DNA of 64,000 bases from Pseudomonas yangonensis (GCF_009932725.1 NZ_BLJU01000003.1:372001-436000), one strand, 5' to 3'. Shown: positions 42,926-57,988, counted from the first letter of the stretch. Notes: a model not told the origin generated them from the letters alone. Made by a program: numbers and translations.

Positions 42926-44254
42926 ATGAAACGATCCACCCTGGCACTGGCCATCACGGCGGCGGCACTCAGTCAGGCTGCTTCCGCCGATTTTCTCGGA
43001 GACAGCAAGGCGACGCTCGATATGCGCAACCTCTACTTCAATGAGGATGTGCGTGATCGCGACATTCCATCTACTCAGGAGTGGGGGCAGGGATTCATCC
43101 TCAACTATCAGTCTGGCTTCACCGAAGGGACGGTCGGCCTGGGGATTGATGCCATTGGCCTGCTGGGGGTACGCCTCGATGGCGGTGGCCGGTCGGGCAA
43201 GGCAGGTATTGATCGTAACCCTGGCGCCCTGTTCCCGCTGGATAGCGATGGTTCTGCGGTCAGTGACTATAGCAAGGCCGGTGTAACGGCCAAGGCACGT
43301 CTTTCCAAGACCGAGTTGCGCCTAGGCACTCTGCAGCCGAAGTTGCCGGTGGTGACTTTCAACGATGGTCGCCTGTTGCCGCAGTTGTTCGAAGGTGGTC
43401 AGATCGTCTCCAACGAGATCGAAGGGCTGACCTTGACAGCCGGTCAGTTGGAGCACGCAAAAGGTCGGAGCTCGACTGACTCACGTGGCTTGTCCATCGC
43501 CGGATCCAACAATGCAACCACTGGACAGTTCGTCAATACGTTCTATTTCGCGGGTGGCGACTACAAGGTCACCAAGGATCTCACCGCTCAGTATTACTTC
43601 GGCAATCTGGAAGATTTCTACAAGCAACATTTCCTGGGATTGATCCACAACTACGCACTGGGCGGTGGCAATCTCAAGACCGACCTGCGTTACTTCTACA
43701 GCACCTCCGATGGCAAGAACAGCAGTGAGAGCGGCCGGGCTGAGGGCTATCGCAGCAACGGTTACTGGACGGTCGGTGACAGCAAGCGTGGTGAGGTAGA
43801 TAACCGTACCTGGAGTGCCTTGTTCACCTACAGCCATAGCGGTCATGAGCTGAGCGCGGGTTATCAGCAGGTGTCCGGCGATAGCGCCTTCCCGTACCTG
43901 AATGCTGGCGACGGGGCAACCAGTTACCTGATCACCGATCGGCAGATCGGTCGTGGTGGTAAATTCCTCAGTGCTGGCGAGCGCACTTGGTTGGCCGGCT
44001 ATGCCTATGACTTTGGCAAGGTGGGTATCTCGGGGCTAAAAGCCTCGGTGATGTATTTGTCGGGTGACAATGTCGACAGCGCACAGGGTGAGCGCAGCGA
44101 ATGGGAACGTGACCTGCGCCTCGATTATGTTCTGCAGGAAGGATCACTGAAGGGACTCGGCTTCTCTCTGCGCAATGCCAGTCTGCGTGGCAATGTTGGG
44201 GCAGACGTCGATGAGAATCGGTTATATGTGACGTACAGCTTGCCACTGCTTTAA
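42926..44254 (+). CDS. OprD-family outer-membrane porin 1
   Basis: A 442-residue specific porin with a signal peptide (cleavage after AASA) and the OprD start DFLGDSKATLDMRNLYFNED, EWGQGFILNYQSGFTEGTVG, and a C-terminal strand ending YVTYSLPLL. OprD porins take up small carboxylates, amino acids or peptides. In this setting its control together with metal efflux is possible, since CzcR lowers OprD porins in P. aeruginosa, but this is inference. Confidence 0.9.
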   Translation: MKRSTLALAITAAALSQAASADFLGDSKATLDMRNLYFNEDVRDRDIPSTQEWGQGFILNYQSGFTEGTVGLGIDAIGLLGVRLDGGGRSGKAGIDRNPGALFPLDSDGSAVSDYSKAGVTAKARLSKTELRLGTLQPKLPVVTFNDGRLLPQLFEGGQIVSNEIEGLTLTAGQLEHAKGRSSTDSRGLSIAGSNNATTGQFVNTFYFAGGDYKVTKDLTAQYYFGNLEDFYKQHFLGLIHNYALGGGNLKTDLRYFYSTSDGKNSSESGRAEGYRSNGYWTVGDSKRGEVDNRTWSALFTYSHSGHELSAGYQQVSGDSAFPYLNAGDGATSYLITDRQIGRGGKFLSAGERTWLAGYAYDFGKVGISGLKASVMYLSGDNVDSAQGERSEWERDLRLDYVLQEGSLKGLGFSLRNASLRGNVGADVDENRLYVTYSLPLL

Positions 44255-44307
44255 ACCATCCAAAGTTGCCTCTTCTGTTCTGTGCAGAAGGGGCAACATG
44301 CCTCACT

Positions 44308-44744
44308 TCAATTCGCTTTTTCATCGGTTGATAAAGATAAATTGTTACCGTGGCTGCTCAACCGGAGCACGATGCCACAGCATGCCGACTTTTCACCTCC
44401 CCCCTTGCAGTGCCCGTGTAATTCGCGCAACTGTTCATGCAGTGCCTGCAAGTTCTGAATGCGTGCCTCCACATGAGCGATGTGTTCCTCCACCAGTGTA
44501 CTAATGAGCGCGCAACTCGCATGCGGCCGATCATGCATGGCCAGCAATCGACCTATTTTTCTTCCAATGTCATGTCGAGTGCACGGCAATTGCGGATGAA
44601 TGTCAGGCGTTCGAAGTGCAGCTGGCCATATAAGCGATAGTTACTGTTGTTGCGCGAGGGGTTGGGTAGTAATCCCTGATGCTCATAGTAGCGAATGGTT
44701 CCGACTGGACAGCCGGCTCGTCTAGCGAGTTCACCAATTTTCAT
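44308..44744 (-). pseudogene. Frameshifted MerR/CadR-type metal regulator
   Basis: The N-terminal HTH (MKIGELARRAGCPVGTIRYYE, ending LDMTLEEK) stops early. The expected continuation IGRLLAMHDRPHASCALIST is found at once in another frame, up to the Cys-rich tail CKGGGEKSACCGIV that binds metal in CadR/PbrR proteins. The shift falls in a run of five A at 44554-44558, consistent with two extra or one missing base. It could be a real loss, a slippery site or a sequencing slip. Confidence 0.85.
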
Positions 44745-44984
44745 AATGTGGTTTCCAGGGGACGTCAGCGCGAGAACCTGATACTGCCGCTAGAGCAGTT
44801 TGACAGCGTCTAGATTGATGGTTTCGCGACAGCCTGGAAATGAACAGGTTCTTTGATTACGAAATTGTAATGCAGCGCTCATCTTCGAGTTATCTGGAGA
44901 TTGCAAGGATAGAGGTGCCAAACCCACAAAAAGAAATCGGCCTATGTCAATCCCAGAACTGCCGGTAAGCATCAGGAGCAATGC

Positions 44985-46325
44985 ATGAAAAAAAATCCTC
45001 TCACTATGGCGATCATCTCCGCGTTGGCATTGGGTGCAAGCGCAATGGCTCAGGCATCCGATTCCCAGGCCGCAGAAGGCTTCATCGAAGGAAGTAGCCT
45101 GAATGTTCTTAACCGAAACTTTTATTTTAACCGGGACTTCCGTAAAGGGGAGGCCAGGGTACTACCCAACGGTGAGCGCAGCAGTTACACCGAAGCTTGG
45201 GCGCACGGCATCATGGCCAACTTCGAGTCCGGCTTCACGCAGGGAACCGTTGGTTTCGGCATCGACGCCTATGCTGGACTGGGTCTGAAGCTTGATACTG
45301 GTGATGGACGTTATGGTCCCGGTGGTAGCGTCAACATGTTCCCGGTCAATAGCGATGATCGTGCCGAGGATTCGTACTCGAAAGTGGGGGCCGCAGTTAA
45401 GGCGCGCTTCGCTGATACAGTCGTCAAAGCAGGTGATGTATTCCCAACCACGCCTGTCGTGCACTACGGGGACTCTCGTTTGCTGCCGCAGAGCTTCAAA
45501 GGGGTGACAGTCGTCAACGAAAGCGTTAATGGCCTAACCCTACAAGGCGGTCGTCTGCATGCCATGAGCCAGCCGCAGGAAAGTACCTCGCGTGGAGAGT
45601 TCGCGACATTTTATGCCGGGCAGGTGGACTCTCCCTGGATCGGCTATTTTGGTGGTGACTACGAGCTCAACGACAACTTAGGCTTCAGCCTTTATAGCAG
45701 CCGCTTGAAGGATGCTTGGGATCAGTACTACGCTGGTATGTCGTGGACTTACCCACTCTCCGAAGATTTGTTACTGTTTGGCGGCCTGAATTACTACAAC
45801 GCCACCGACGAAGGTAAGAAGCTGTTGGGTGATTTCAGCAATAACATCTATAGCGGTAGCATCGGCGTCAAATTCGGCGCACACCGTATAGCACTGTCTC
45901 ACCAGCGCAACAACGGCGATGACGACTTTGATTACTTGCGCCAGTCCGACTCAATTTTCCTCGACAACTCCCTTCAGTACAGCGATTTCAACTCGCCCAA
46001 GGAACGCTCTTGGATGGTGCGCTACGACCTGGACATGGCTGACTTCGGTGTGCCAGGGCTGAGTTTCATGGCGCGTTATGCGCTGGGACGTGATGCGGAT
46101 TATTCCAATGCCAATAGCACGTATATGCGCACGGATGACACTGGTAACCCGCTGACCGATCAGAAGCGCTGGGAGCGTGATCTTGAGGTCAAATACGTGT
46201 TCCTTGAAGGCTCCATGAAGGATCTGTCCGTGCGTGTGCGTCAGATGAACACTCGCGCTACGGCTTACGAAAGCGACCTCGATGAAGTACGTGTGATCGT
46301 CGAGTATCCGCTTCAGGTGCTGTAA
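44985..46325 (+). CDS. OprD-family outer-membrane porin 2
   Basis: A 446-residue paralogue of the porin at 42926. It has a signal peptide (cleavage near AMAQASD), NVLNRNFYFNRDFRKGEA, ESGFTQGTVGFGIDAYAGLG and a C-terminal barrel strand ending VIVEYPLQVL. It is followed 146 bases later by a PtrA-like small protein. The substrate is unknown. Two OprD genes around a metal regulator pseudogene suggest a Pseudomonas metal island rather than core metabolism. Confidence 0.9.
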   Translation: MKKNPLTMAIISALALGASAMAQASDSQAAEGFIEGSSLNVLNRNFYFNRDFRKGEARVLPNGERSSYTEAWAHGIMANFESGFTQGTVGFGIDAYAGLGLKLDTGDGRYGPGGSVNMFPVNSDDRAEDSYSKVGAAVKARFADTVVKAGDVFPTTPVVHYGDSRLLPQSFKGVTVVNESVNGLTLQGGRLHAMSQPQESTSRGEFATFYAGQVDSPWIGYFGGDYELNDNLGFSLYSSRLKDAWDQYYAGMSWTYPLSEDLLLFGGLNYYNATDEGKKLLGDFSNNIYSGSIGVKFGAHRIALSHQRNNGDDDFDYLRQSDSIFLDNSLQYSDFNSPKERSWMVRYDLDMADFGVPGLSFMARYALGRDADYSNANSTYMRTDDTGNPLTDQKRWERDLEVKYVFLEGSMKDLSVRVRQMNTRATAYESDLDEVRVIVEYPLQVL

Positions 46326-46470
46326 TGACATTCAGGGGCGGCACCACCGCCCCTGTCTGACAGGATTGTAATTCGTGCCTCATGCTCATGTTAGGTGCCA
46401 ATGCTTAGCATGGGACTGTCTTCGGAGCGTTCGTTTCCACGTTTGCTCAGTCAATCAGTCAGAGGTGCAT

Positions 46471-46662
46471 ATGAAAGTTTTTTCCCAGTTTCTGCTTATC
46501 GTGTGTCTTGGGGCAGCCAGCATCGTTGCCTCTGCAGAAGATGGCTCGGAGCGCTCGCTCAATGCGGTCAAGCAATTCCGTGAGAATCAGCAGCGTATTC
46601 ACGGTGACAAAGCCGTTGAAGAGCGAAAGTCTCCAAGTGTTCAGAGTGAGCAAAGCGATTGA
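46471..46662 (+). CDS. PtrA-like small periplasmic protein
   Basis: A 63-residue protein with a cleavable signal (MKVFSQFLLIVCLGAASIVA) and a short charged body with SERSLNAVKQFRENQQ and RIHGDKA. It resembles the N-terminal domain of PtrA-type co-regulatory proteins induced by copper or zinc in Pseudomonas. AGAGG lies just before the ATG. The family call rests on recall, so it is moderate. Confidence 0.6.
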   Translation: MKVFSQFLLIVCLGAASIVASAEDGSERSLNAVKQFRENQQRIHGDKAVEERKSPSVQSEQSD

Positions 46663-46829
46663 GCGCATGAGTTAACGCAAGCCATCCTGCTCGCTCTCTC
46701 CAATCCATCTCTTGGTAGCTCCCGCTCCTTTGGTGAGAGATGGTTCCTTCGCGCCCCTTTTGGGGCGCTTTTTTTGCTCGCCAAAGAACTGAACTGGAAC
46801 TGCATAATATTGTGGTCGCGACGTCTCTT

Positions 46830-47461
46830 TGTAGTGGTCGCCTCATCCTAGAAAGTAGGTTAATTTTTTCTTCGGCAATCACAGGTGGTAATTCGCCGTT
46901 GAACTGATGCGGCCTGATTTAGTTGTATCTAGAGCATCAAGCAATGACTGATGTCCCGTTAGACTTCCGTGCGGCCAGGCATCCGGTCGTTGAGGCCTAT
47001 TTCGAATTCTGGATTCGAAACAAGTGCTCCATCGGCGAGTTGTTCCGCTAATTTTCCGGCGACTCATGCTCTGCTGCATTCGTAACGCCAGCCCCGCTGA
47101 CGAAATAGGCATCTTGCGTAATAGATCCCTTGATCCGAATGGAGCATTACCTTTTTGGCTTGCCACGTTGCTCGTAAGCTATATCAGGGCCTTGGCTACA
47201 ACCCGATGTCCGATTCACCGGAAATGCCCAGCCAAACCACCCGAGGGCATGTGGATCCAGTACGGCCGTGAATAATGCCAACGACCTTGCGCCCAAACAC
47301 AGATAATGCGGATATGGGAGTCTCGTTCGTGATCTCGCGACTCTCTGCCGACTCGGAGTATCTGTTTGCTCAAGAGTGGCTTGGTTGTAGGGTTTTAAGC
47401 CAGGCTGCTTGCTGACCAGGCTCAGCTCATGCGTTCGGAGTACGCGAAAACGACCAATCAC
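46830..47461 (-). mobile_element. Degenerate IS3-family remnant, copy 2
   Basis: The 3' end TGTAGTGGTC and following ~350 bases match copy 1 (39202 onward) but are riddled with substitutions and frameshifts. Recognisable orfB scraps are GRFRVLRTHELSLVSKQPG at the 5' side, YEQRGKP, and AEEKINLLSRM at the 3' side. No usable transposase remains. Confidence 0.7.
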
Positions 47462-47648
47462 TTCGCCACTCGCGCAGTATGCTTATCAGACGGTCCTTAA
47501 TGGCGAGGACTTTCGCCTAAGTCGGCGCGGGGTCAGTAGACTACTACATGAGTTGGCGGCTGACTTAAGAAAAAGCGTCGTCTGTTGAGGGCTTATGTTC
47601 AAGGCGGGGGAGACGGAAAAGGGGGGCGCCATCCCTGGCGCAATTCGA

Positions 47649-49082
47649 TTAAGCAGTCTTTTCCGTTGAGCTTTGGCGGGCCTGCTCGATCAAGGGCTTT
47701 GGTAAAGGGAAGTACAGCGTAAAAACTGTGGTCTGATCTGCGATGCTGCTCACGCCCACGTGGCCATGGTGCAGGCTCATGATCGAACGCACGATGGCCA
47801 GGCCCAGCCCGGTGCCGCCATCAGCACGTGACCGCCCACGATCCACGCGATAGAAACGCTCGAACAGTTTGGGTAGGTGCTCGGGAGGAATGCCTGCACC
47901 TGGGTTGCTCACTGCCAGGGTGGCGTTCGTCGCGTTAGTGATGAGGTCAATATCGATTTTCGAGCCTTCCGGGCTATGGCGGATGGCGTTGGATAGCAGG
48001 TTAGAGATAGCTCTCTGTACCATCAAACGATCGCCATTAATTGTTGCGTACCCTGATACGTTGAGTTTGATGTCCTTTTCTTCGGCCGTGAGGCTGAAAA
48101 GCTCCACTACTTTCTCTGCCTCTTCGTGCAGTGCAATTGCCTCGAAGGGGATAAGTGCTGCCGGATGGCTGACGTGGGCGAGAAACAGCATGTCCGATAC
48201 GATCCGCGTGACCCGGCCGAGCTCCTCAGTGCAGTTCTCCAGCACCAGTTTGTATTCTTCTGGCGGGCGTTCCCGTGAGAGCGTCACCTGCGCTTTGCCG
48301 ATCAGATTGGTGATGGGGGAGCGTAATTCATGTGCCAGGTCGTCAGAGAATTGCGAAAGCTGTTGTACGCCACCGTCCAGGCGATGAAGCATGAAGTTGA
48401 TGCTGTTAGCCAATTCGCGAAGCTCCTGCGGTAGGTTATCCAGTGGCAGGCGATGGCTCAGATCCTGGGTCGAGACGAGTTCTGCAACCTTGCGGAACTG
48501 ATTCAGGGAGCTCAGGCCGCGATGAGCGATCCACCAGGCTCCGGCCGCGATCAGAGCCAGTACGAAGGGCAGGGCAATCAAGGTGGATTCGACATAGGCG
48601 TGTAGCAGTGCTTGGTCAGCGGAGCGCTCCAGTGTAAGGACGGCGCGTATTCGTGATCCGTCCTTACGCAGAATAAGCTGCGAGGCGGTCAAGAGCTGCT
48701 TGTCCTGCGCATCTCGCCAATGTTCGAAGGCGATGGTCTCGCTGGCGTTTTCTATAAAGGAAGGTAGGGCCTCCTGTGTCTGGCCCACGCTCATGATTTC
48801 CTTGGGAGACGAGCTGTCGTCATAAAGAGCGAGCGAGAGGCTGTCGTGGCCTTTGATCAAATCTCTGATGTTGTGGGCCTGGTCACCGACTTCCGGGCGA
48901 GTGTTGATTTCTCTCATGCCATGGCGGATTTGCTGAAGCTTGTCCTCGAGGCTTTGCTCTGCAATGTAGTTGAGCTGCCGGCTTAACGAGAAATAAGCCA
49001 GCGCACTCAGCAGTGCAACCAGTATCAGGCCCAGTATTGCGACCGACAGGCTGAGTTGGCTTGAGAGTCTGGCAGGCCTCAT
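47649..49082 (-). CDS. CzcS/CopS-type heavy-metal sensor histidine kinase
   Basis: A 477-residue inner-membrane kinase. Two membrane spans (about residues 10-32 and 165-190) bracket a periplasmic sensor, followed by HAMP, the H-box [14 protein letters not shown] near 247, the N-box [14 protein letters not shown] near 362, and G-boxes including [10 protein letters not shown]. Its start overlaps the response-regulator gene by 4 bases. Together they probably sense zinc, cadmium or copper in the periplasm and drive the czc genes. Confidence 0.88.
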   Translation of the reverse strand: MRPARLSSQLSLSVAILGLILVALLSALAYFSLSRQLNYIAEQSLEDKLQQIRHGMREINTRPEVGDQAHNIRDLIKGHDSLSLALYDDSSSPKEIMSVGQTQEALPSFIENASETIAFEHWRDAQDKQLLTASQLILRKDGSRIRAVLTLERSADQALLHAYVESTLIALPFVLALIAAGAWWIAHRGLSSLNQFRKVAELVSTQDLSHRLPLDNLPQELRELANSINFMLHRLDGGVQQLSQFSDDLAHELRSPITNLIGKAQVTLSRERPPEEYKLVLENCTEELGRVTRIVSDMLFLAHVSHPAALIPFEAIALHEEAEKVVELFSLTAEEKDIKLNVSGYATINGDRLMVQRAISNLLSNAIRHSPEGSKIDIDLITNATNATLAVSNPGAGIPPEHLPKLFERFYRVDRGRSRADGGTGLGLAIVRSIMSLHHGHVGVSSIADQTTVFTLYFPLPKPLIEQARQSSTEKTA

Positions 49083-49753
49083 TGACGAGCCTCCAGTACA
49101 TAGCCGACGCCGCGCAAGGTGTGGATCAGTTTGTTCTCGAAAGGGTCGTCGATCTTGGCGCGCAAGCGCCGGATGGAAACTTCGACGACGTTGGTATCAC
49201 AGTCGAAGTTCATGTCCCAGACCAGCGAGATGATCTGGGTGCGCGAGAGTACTTCGCCGCTGCGTCGCATCAGCAGGTGCAGCAGAGCGAACTCCTTGGT
49301 GGTCAGATCGATTCGTTGACCATTGCGATAGGCGCGGTGGCGGGCTGGATCCAGCTCAAGGTCGTCGACCTTGAGCACGTCTGGCGCGCTGACCTGTTCA
49401 CCTCTTCGTAGCAGCGAGCGAACTCTGGCCAGAAGCTCGGGGAACTCGAATGGCTTCACCAGATAGTCGTCGGCACCGGAGTCGAAACCTTTGAGCTTGT
49501 CGGCCAGGCGCCCGCGTGCCGTCAGCATCATCACAGGGGTGCGACTATTACGGCGAATGCTGGCCAGTACGCCCCAGCCATCGATCTCTGGTAAGTCGAC
49601 ATCAAGGATGATCAATTCGTAGGACGCTTGGGCCGCCATGTGCAAGCCGTCGACACCATTGGTGGCAATATCGACGACATAGCCGCTCTCGGTAAGTCCC
49701 TGGTGGAGATATTCGGCAGTTTTAAGCTCGTCCTCAACAATCAGGATTCGCAT
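49079..49753 (-). CDS. CzcR/CopR-type response regulator
   Basis: A 224-residue OmpR/PhoB-family regulator. The receiver has acidic pocket residues EDE near 7-9, phospho-acceptor D51 in LIILDVDLP, and K101 of YLVKPFEF. The C-terminal winged helix ([33 protein letters not shown]) binds DNA. It is divergent from czcC, with a 384-base shared control region, and likely activates its own operon and czcCBA. Confidence 0.9.
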   Translation of the reverse strand: MRILIVEDELKTAEYLHQGLTESGYVVDIATNGVDGLHMAAQASYELIILDVDLPEIDGWGVLASIRRNSRTPVMMLTARGRLADKLKGFDSGADDYLVKPFEFPELLARVRSLLRRGEQVSAPDVLKVDDLELDPARHRAYRNGQRIDLTTKEFALLHLLMRRSGEVLSRTQIISLVWDMNFDCDTNVVEVSIRRLRAKIDDPFENKLIHTLRGVGYVLEARQ

Positions 49754-50137
49754 GTAGTAGTTGACCTTGGTGGGGGAGAGAAATTTTTATCGAGTCGCGA
49801 TGATTGTTGGACTTGGGAGCGATCGGCATTTTCATGGCAGATGATGATCCCTGTAGTAACTACAGGGTCAAGCGTCAGAGCCCCTAATTTAGGGGGCTGT
49901 AGCCTCTGTCTTTGTAAGCCGTTTGTTGCTCTTCTGATGTTTTTTATATGTCCAGTTGTAACTTCATGACTCGAATAATCGTTGCGTTGGCGTCATGGTA
50001 ATACAGCGTTAAATGGCTTAGTTGGGCATTACGTATTTGTAATTTTGCAGTCACCTCGACGATAGGTGAGGCTCCCTAAATTCTGCACCGAATGAAGGTC
50101 TCGGAGATTTCATACATGTCTCCGAATTTATACAGGT
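49754..50137. promoter_or_regulatory. Divergent control region between the two-component genes and czcCBA
   Basis: A 384-base gene-free region expected to hold both promoters and CzcR-type sites. A MerR-type dyad lies at 49849-49867, near the two-component side. The half toward czcC is AT-rich. Confidence 0.6.
49849..49867 (-). promoter_or_regulatory. MerR/CadR-type operator dyad
   Basis: CCCTGTAG-TAA-CTACAGGG is a perfect 8-3-8 dyad, the shape and composition of MerR-family metal-regulator operators. Read on the reverse strand, TTGACC overlaps its start as a -35 box, pointing toward the response-regulator gene. A clear -10 was not identified. Confidence 0.6.
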
Positions 50138-51403
50138 GTGGAGGAAAGGCCCTTGTCGAGGCGTTATTCGAGAGTTGCTGAGGCACTTTGCCTGGCTGTT
50201 GCCTGCTCAGTTGTAGTGAATCATGCCGTGGCATCAACGCCGATCACCCTGGGCGACGCATGGGGGCAGGCACTGCAGACCAACCCGTCGCTGATGGCAG
50301 GTGATCGTAATGTCGGCATCGCAGAAGGTGAGCGTCGCCAAGCCGGTGTGATTCCCAATCCGGAGCTGTCTTGGGAGGTTGAGGACACCCGCAGTGCTAC
50401 GAGGACCACGACGGTACAGATCAGCCAACCTATCGAGCTGGGCGGCAAGCGCGGCGCCCGGATAGAAATGGCCGAACGCGGTATCGACAGTGCTGCGGTC
50501 GGTCAGGAGCAGCTGCGCAATGAGCTGCGTGCCGAGGTGGTCGGGGCTTTTCAAGGAGCCTTGTTGGCGAAGATGCGCCAAGAGTTGGCTGAGCAGTCAC
50601 AACGCCTGAGCGAACGCGGCGTGGCGGTCGTTGATGCGCGCGTCAAGGCTGGCAAGGCCTCTGCCCTGGAGGCATCGCGCGCCCGGCTGCAGTACGAAGA
50701 GGTTCGACTGGAGGCCGCGCGGGCTCGAGATCAGTACATCAACGCCATGAATCAGTTGCTGGCCTTGATTGGGGGGGCATCCGCCAGTGGTGAGCCTAGC
50801 CTCAGTGGCGATGTTACCGATATGCCCGCAATACCCTCTGAAGTCGCACTTCTGAGCCGTCTGGACAAAGTTCCGCAGATGCGTCTTGCCAGGGTCGAGA
50901 TCGACCGGCAAGAGGCCGGAATCGCCGTTGAGAAAAGCCGGCGGATTCCCGATCTGACGGTCAGCCTCGGCAGCCAATACAGCAGTGAGGATCGTGAGCG
51001 CGTCAACCTTGTTGGTTTGTCCATGCCTCTGCCTCTGTTCGATCGCAACCAGGGAAATGTTCTGGCCGCCTCGCGGCGGGCTGATCAGGCGCGCGACTTG
51101 CGAAATGCTGCCGAGTTGCGCCTGCGCAGTGAGGTGCAGCAGGCCTATCAGCAATGGCGAACGGCGCAGGGAGCGATTAGCGGTTTCGAGGGGGGCCTGC
51201 TTGCGTCCGCGGACACAGCTTTGGAAAGCACGACGCGTGGATTTCAGATGGGCAAGTTCGGCTTTATCGATGTTCTCGATGCCCAGCGCACCTTGATCGA
51301 CGTTCGCTCCCGTTACCTGCAGGCACTCGGCGAAGCGCTCGATGCCTGGGTTCGCCTTGAGCGCATCTACGGCGACCTATCTGCCCAAGCCGATAACTAC
51401 TGA
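50138..51403 (+). CDS. czcC: CzcC-type outer-membrane factor
   Basis: A 421-residue TolC-superfamily protein with an N-terminal signal (LCLAVACSVVVNHAVAS) and two OEP repeats of long helices and barrel strands. PNPELSWEVED and QPIELGGKRGAR are typical CzcC blocks. It would form the outer-membrane channel for CzcBA. The GTG at 50138 is given, but TTG at 50153 has GGAGG at better spacing and gives a more normal signal peptide. Confidence 0.88.
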   Translation: MEERPLSRRYSRVAEALCLAVACSVVVNHAVASTPITLGDAWGQALQTNPSLMAGDRNVGIAEGERRQAGVIPNPELSWEVEDTRSATRTTTVQISQPIELGGKRGARIEMAERGIDSAAVGQEQLRNELRAEVVGAFQGALLAKMRQELAEQSQRLSERGVAVVDARVKAGKASALEASRARLQYEEVRLEAARARDQYINAMNQLLALIGGASASGEPSLSGDVTDMPAIPSEVALLSRLDKVPQMRLARVEIDRQEAGIAVEKSRRIPDLTVSLGSQYSSEDRERVNLVGLSMPLPLFDRNQGNVLAASRRADQARDLRNAAELRLRSEVQQAYQQWRTAQGAISGFEGGLLASADTALESTTRGFQMGKFGFIDVLDAQRTLIDVRSRYLQALGEALDAWVRLERIYGDLSAQADNY

Positions 51404-51460
51404 TTTCCTGTCACGACGATCGGCGCGATGCCGGTTACTGATCATCTTTTGGGGTTGTTC

Positions 51461-55889
<4,429 letters not shown>

Positions 55890-56283
55890 TGTAGACGCAC
55901 AGAGTCCCGTGGCCATATCACGTCTCCGCTGGAGCCAAATCAGAGTTCTAGGATGCTTCTGGAGCGGCTATTCATCTGAGCAGTCCATGGAACATGGTCT
56001 GTCCCGGAGTTAGTGGACACTGACTTAAGGTGGATAATGTCCACCACAAGGAGTGTTCATGACCCGTGACCAGACGACGTTTTCCTGCGAGGCGAGAGCC
56101 TCCGATCTGCAGCCTTGCCCCTGCGCCTTTGGCTGGCGCAGTCGCGCAGGCGTATTGCCGAAAACAGGCGAGGAGTAGGAGACGCCTGGCATCGGTAGTT
56201 TTGTCCGGAAGCCGTCAGAGCAATCGACGGTTAAACATCCCTGTCTATGCTCGACAGGGTATTCCTAGGTTCAGGAGGTAGCG
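55890..56283. other. Gene-free stretch downstream of czcA with an IS3-type left end
   Basis: No intact gene. It holds an isolated IS3-like terminus at 56000-56019, then a short truncated frame from 56059 that may be the first codons of an orfA. Confidence 0.5.
56000..56019 (+). repeat. Solitary IS3-type left terminus
   Basis: TGTCCCGGAGTTAGTGGACA matches, with few changes, the ends at 39727-39708 (reverse) and 58980-58999. No transposase accompanies it. Confidence 0.55.
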
Positions 56284-56514
56284 ATGACGATGCCCAGCGA
56301 GCGATCTCGCTCAGTGGTACAGACTCGCGAGTTTCTCGTCGAACTGAGCCGGAACAAAGAACTGCCCGAAAGCGTGCGCGACCAAGCGCGATTTCTATTG
56401 CGCCACTTTCCCAAGAAGGATGATGTGGTGTTGGCTGGGAGGATAGAAGAACAGTCGGAGACTCTGCCGATCGGCGTGATGGGACCTGTATTCAGCTCAG
56501 TTTTCACTGGGTAG
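56284..56514 (+). CDS. BPSL0761-family small protein
   Basis: A 76-residue protein starting MTMPSERSRSVVQTREFLVE with LPESVRDQARFLLRHFP, which I recall as the BPSL0761 family of unknown function. A strong AGGAGG lies 6 bases before the ATG. It is predicted cytoplasmic and helical. Confidence 0.65.
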   Translation: MTMPSERSRSVVQTREFLVELSRNKELPESVRDQARFLLRHFPKKDDVVLAGRIEEQSETLPIGVMGPVFSSVFTG

Positions 56515-56590
56515 CGCAGCGGACACTTCACGCCGGTCATCGGGATCGCCGTTGAGCGGGTTTGGGGCGACTGAAGCTGAGGGCTGATAT

Positions 56591-56655
56591 CCTACGTCTG
56601 CAGCCCAAGAGCTTCCTCTCCCGGCCCTATTACCGGTGACGAAACTTGGTTTTCG
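56591..56655 (+). repeat. Direct repeat bordering the metal module, right copy
   Basis: Matches 38421-38490 around GAGCTTCCTCTCCCGG and ACCGGTGACGAAAC in the same orientation. The ISL3 element is inserted 28 bases further on. Confidence 0.6.
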
Positions 56656-56682
56656 AAGGCGGCTCATGGCCGCCTTTATTAT

Positions 56683-57988
56683 GGTTCTTCACGGAATCCC
56701 GGGAAAGATAGAAACAAGAACGCCGGTTTGATGGATGATGTTCGTGCGAGCAAACACATCTACAAACCGGCGTTCTTGTGCACGATGTTAATACGTTCCT
56801 GCCCTTTTGGGAGGGCTTTTCTGTCATTGGCATCAGACCTGACGGCGAAGCGCTGTTGATCGATCTGATCCCCAATCCCCGCAGATTTCCTACCTGCAGC
56901 GGCTGCCATCAGCCCAGCACCACCATCCATGAATACTGTCAGCGCTCGATCCGTGACTTGCCCATTCTTGGCCGCTCGGTACGATTGAATGTGGAGCTGC
57001 GACGCGTCGAATGTGGCGCATGCGGTAAGCGAATGGAGTCAGTTAGCTGGCTTGACCGCTATTCGCGGATGACCAGACGGCTGGCCGAAGCGGTGACTCA
57101 GGCTTGCCGGCGGTTGCCCACACTGCACGTCGCTGAGCTGTTCGGCTTGCACTGGATAGCGTGCGTTTGCTGGAGCGACGAGCATTACAAGCCGCCTTGG
57201 AGAAGCTACCGAAAGCTCAGCCGAAGCGCTTGGTGATGGATGAGTTCGCCTTGTTCAAAGGGCATCGCTACGCCAGCGTTGTGCTGGATGCCGATACCCG
57301 ACGGGTACTGTGGATTGGCGAAGGACGCAGTCGAGCTGCCATCAGGCCGTTCTTTGAAGAGCTGGGGCCGGAAGGCTGCGCTCGGATAGAAGCAGTGGCG
57401 ATGGACATGAACACCGCGTTTGACCTAGAGGTGCGCCAACATTGCCCGCAGGCGCGGGTGGTCTATGACCTGTTTCATGTGGTCGCCAAGTACGGTCGGG
57501 AAGTGATTGATCGAGTGCGAGTGGATGAAGCCAACCGTCTGCGTCATGACAAGCCTGCACGTAAGGTCATCAAGCAAGCGCGGTGGCTGTTGCTGCGCAA
57601 TCCAGAGAACCTCAAACGCGAAGAGCAGCAAGTACGCCTGCAGGACCTACTGGCCGCTAACCAGTCGCTGATGACGGTTTACCTGATGAAAGCCGAACTT
57701 AAAACGCTCTGGTCGCCCACCACTGCCTGGAGCTGGCGATCAGCCTGGAAGCAATGGCTGCGCTTGGCTGGAGAAAGCGAGATACCGGCACTGAAGCAAT
57801 TTGCAAAACGACTGAGGGGCTACTGGCGCGGCATCCTGAGCCGAGTGCGCTGGCCCATGCACACGGGTCAGCTAGAAGGGATTAACAACCGGATAAAGGT
57901 CATCAAACGGATGGCTTACGGCTACCGGGACAGCGAATTCTTCTTTATGAAGATCAAGAATGACTTCCCCGGTAATCCGTGAAGAACC
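56683..57988 (+). mobile_element. ISL3-family insertion sequence (1306 bp)
   Basis: The ends are ~24-bp inverted repeats starting GGTTCTTCACGGA, with three mismatches. They are flanked by a perfect 8-bp duplication, TTTATTAT (56675-56682 and 57989-57996), the ISL3 hallmark. The intact duplication means it arrived by recent transposition into this spot. Confidence 0.92.
56778..57982 (+). pseudogene. ISL3-family transposase with a single-base frameshift
   Basis: The N-terminal half has the zinc-ribbon pattern (RFPTCSGCHQ, VECGACGKRM) and HTH of ISL3 transposases, ending AELFGLHW. The DDE half resumes in the next frame with VRLLERRALQAALEK and VMDEFALFKGH up to a normal C-terminus. Adding one G at 57154-57155 restores one reading frame of about 400 codons. 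The element is therefore probably immobile unless helped or frameshifted. Confidence 0.88.

Noticed and set aside
56284..56514. An antitoxin or RHH protein
   Set aside because: The short helical sequence lacks an RHH strand and matches the BPSL0761 pattern better; no toxin neighbour.
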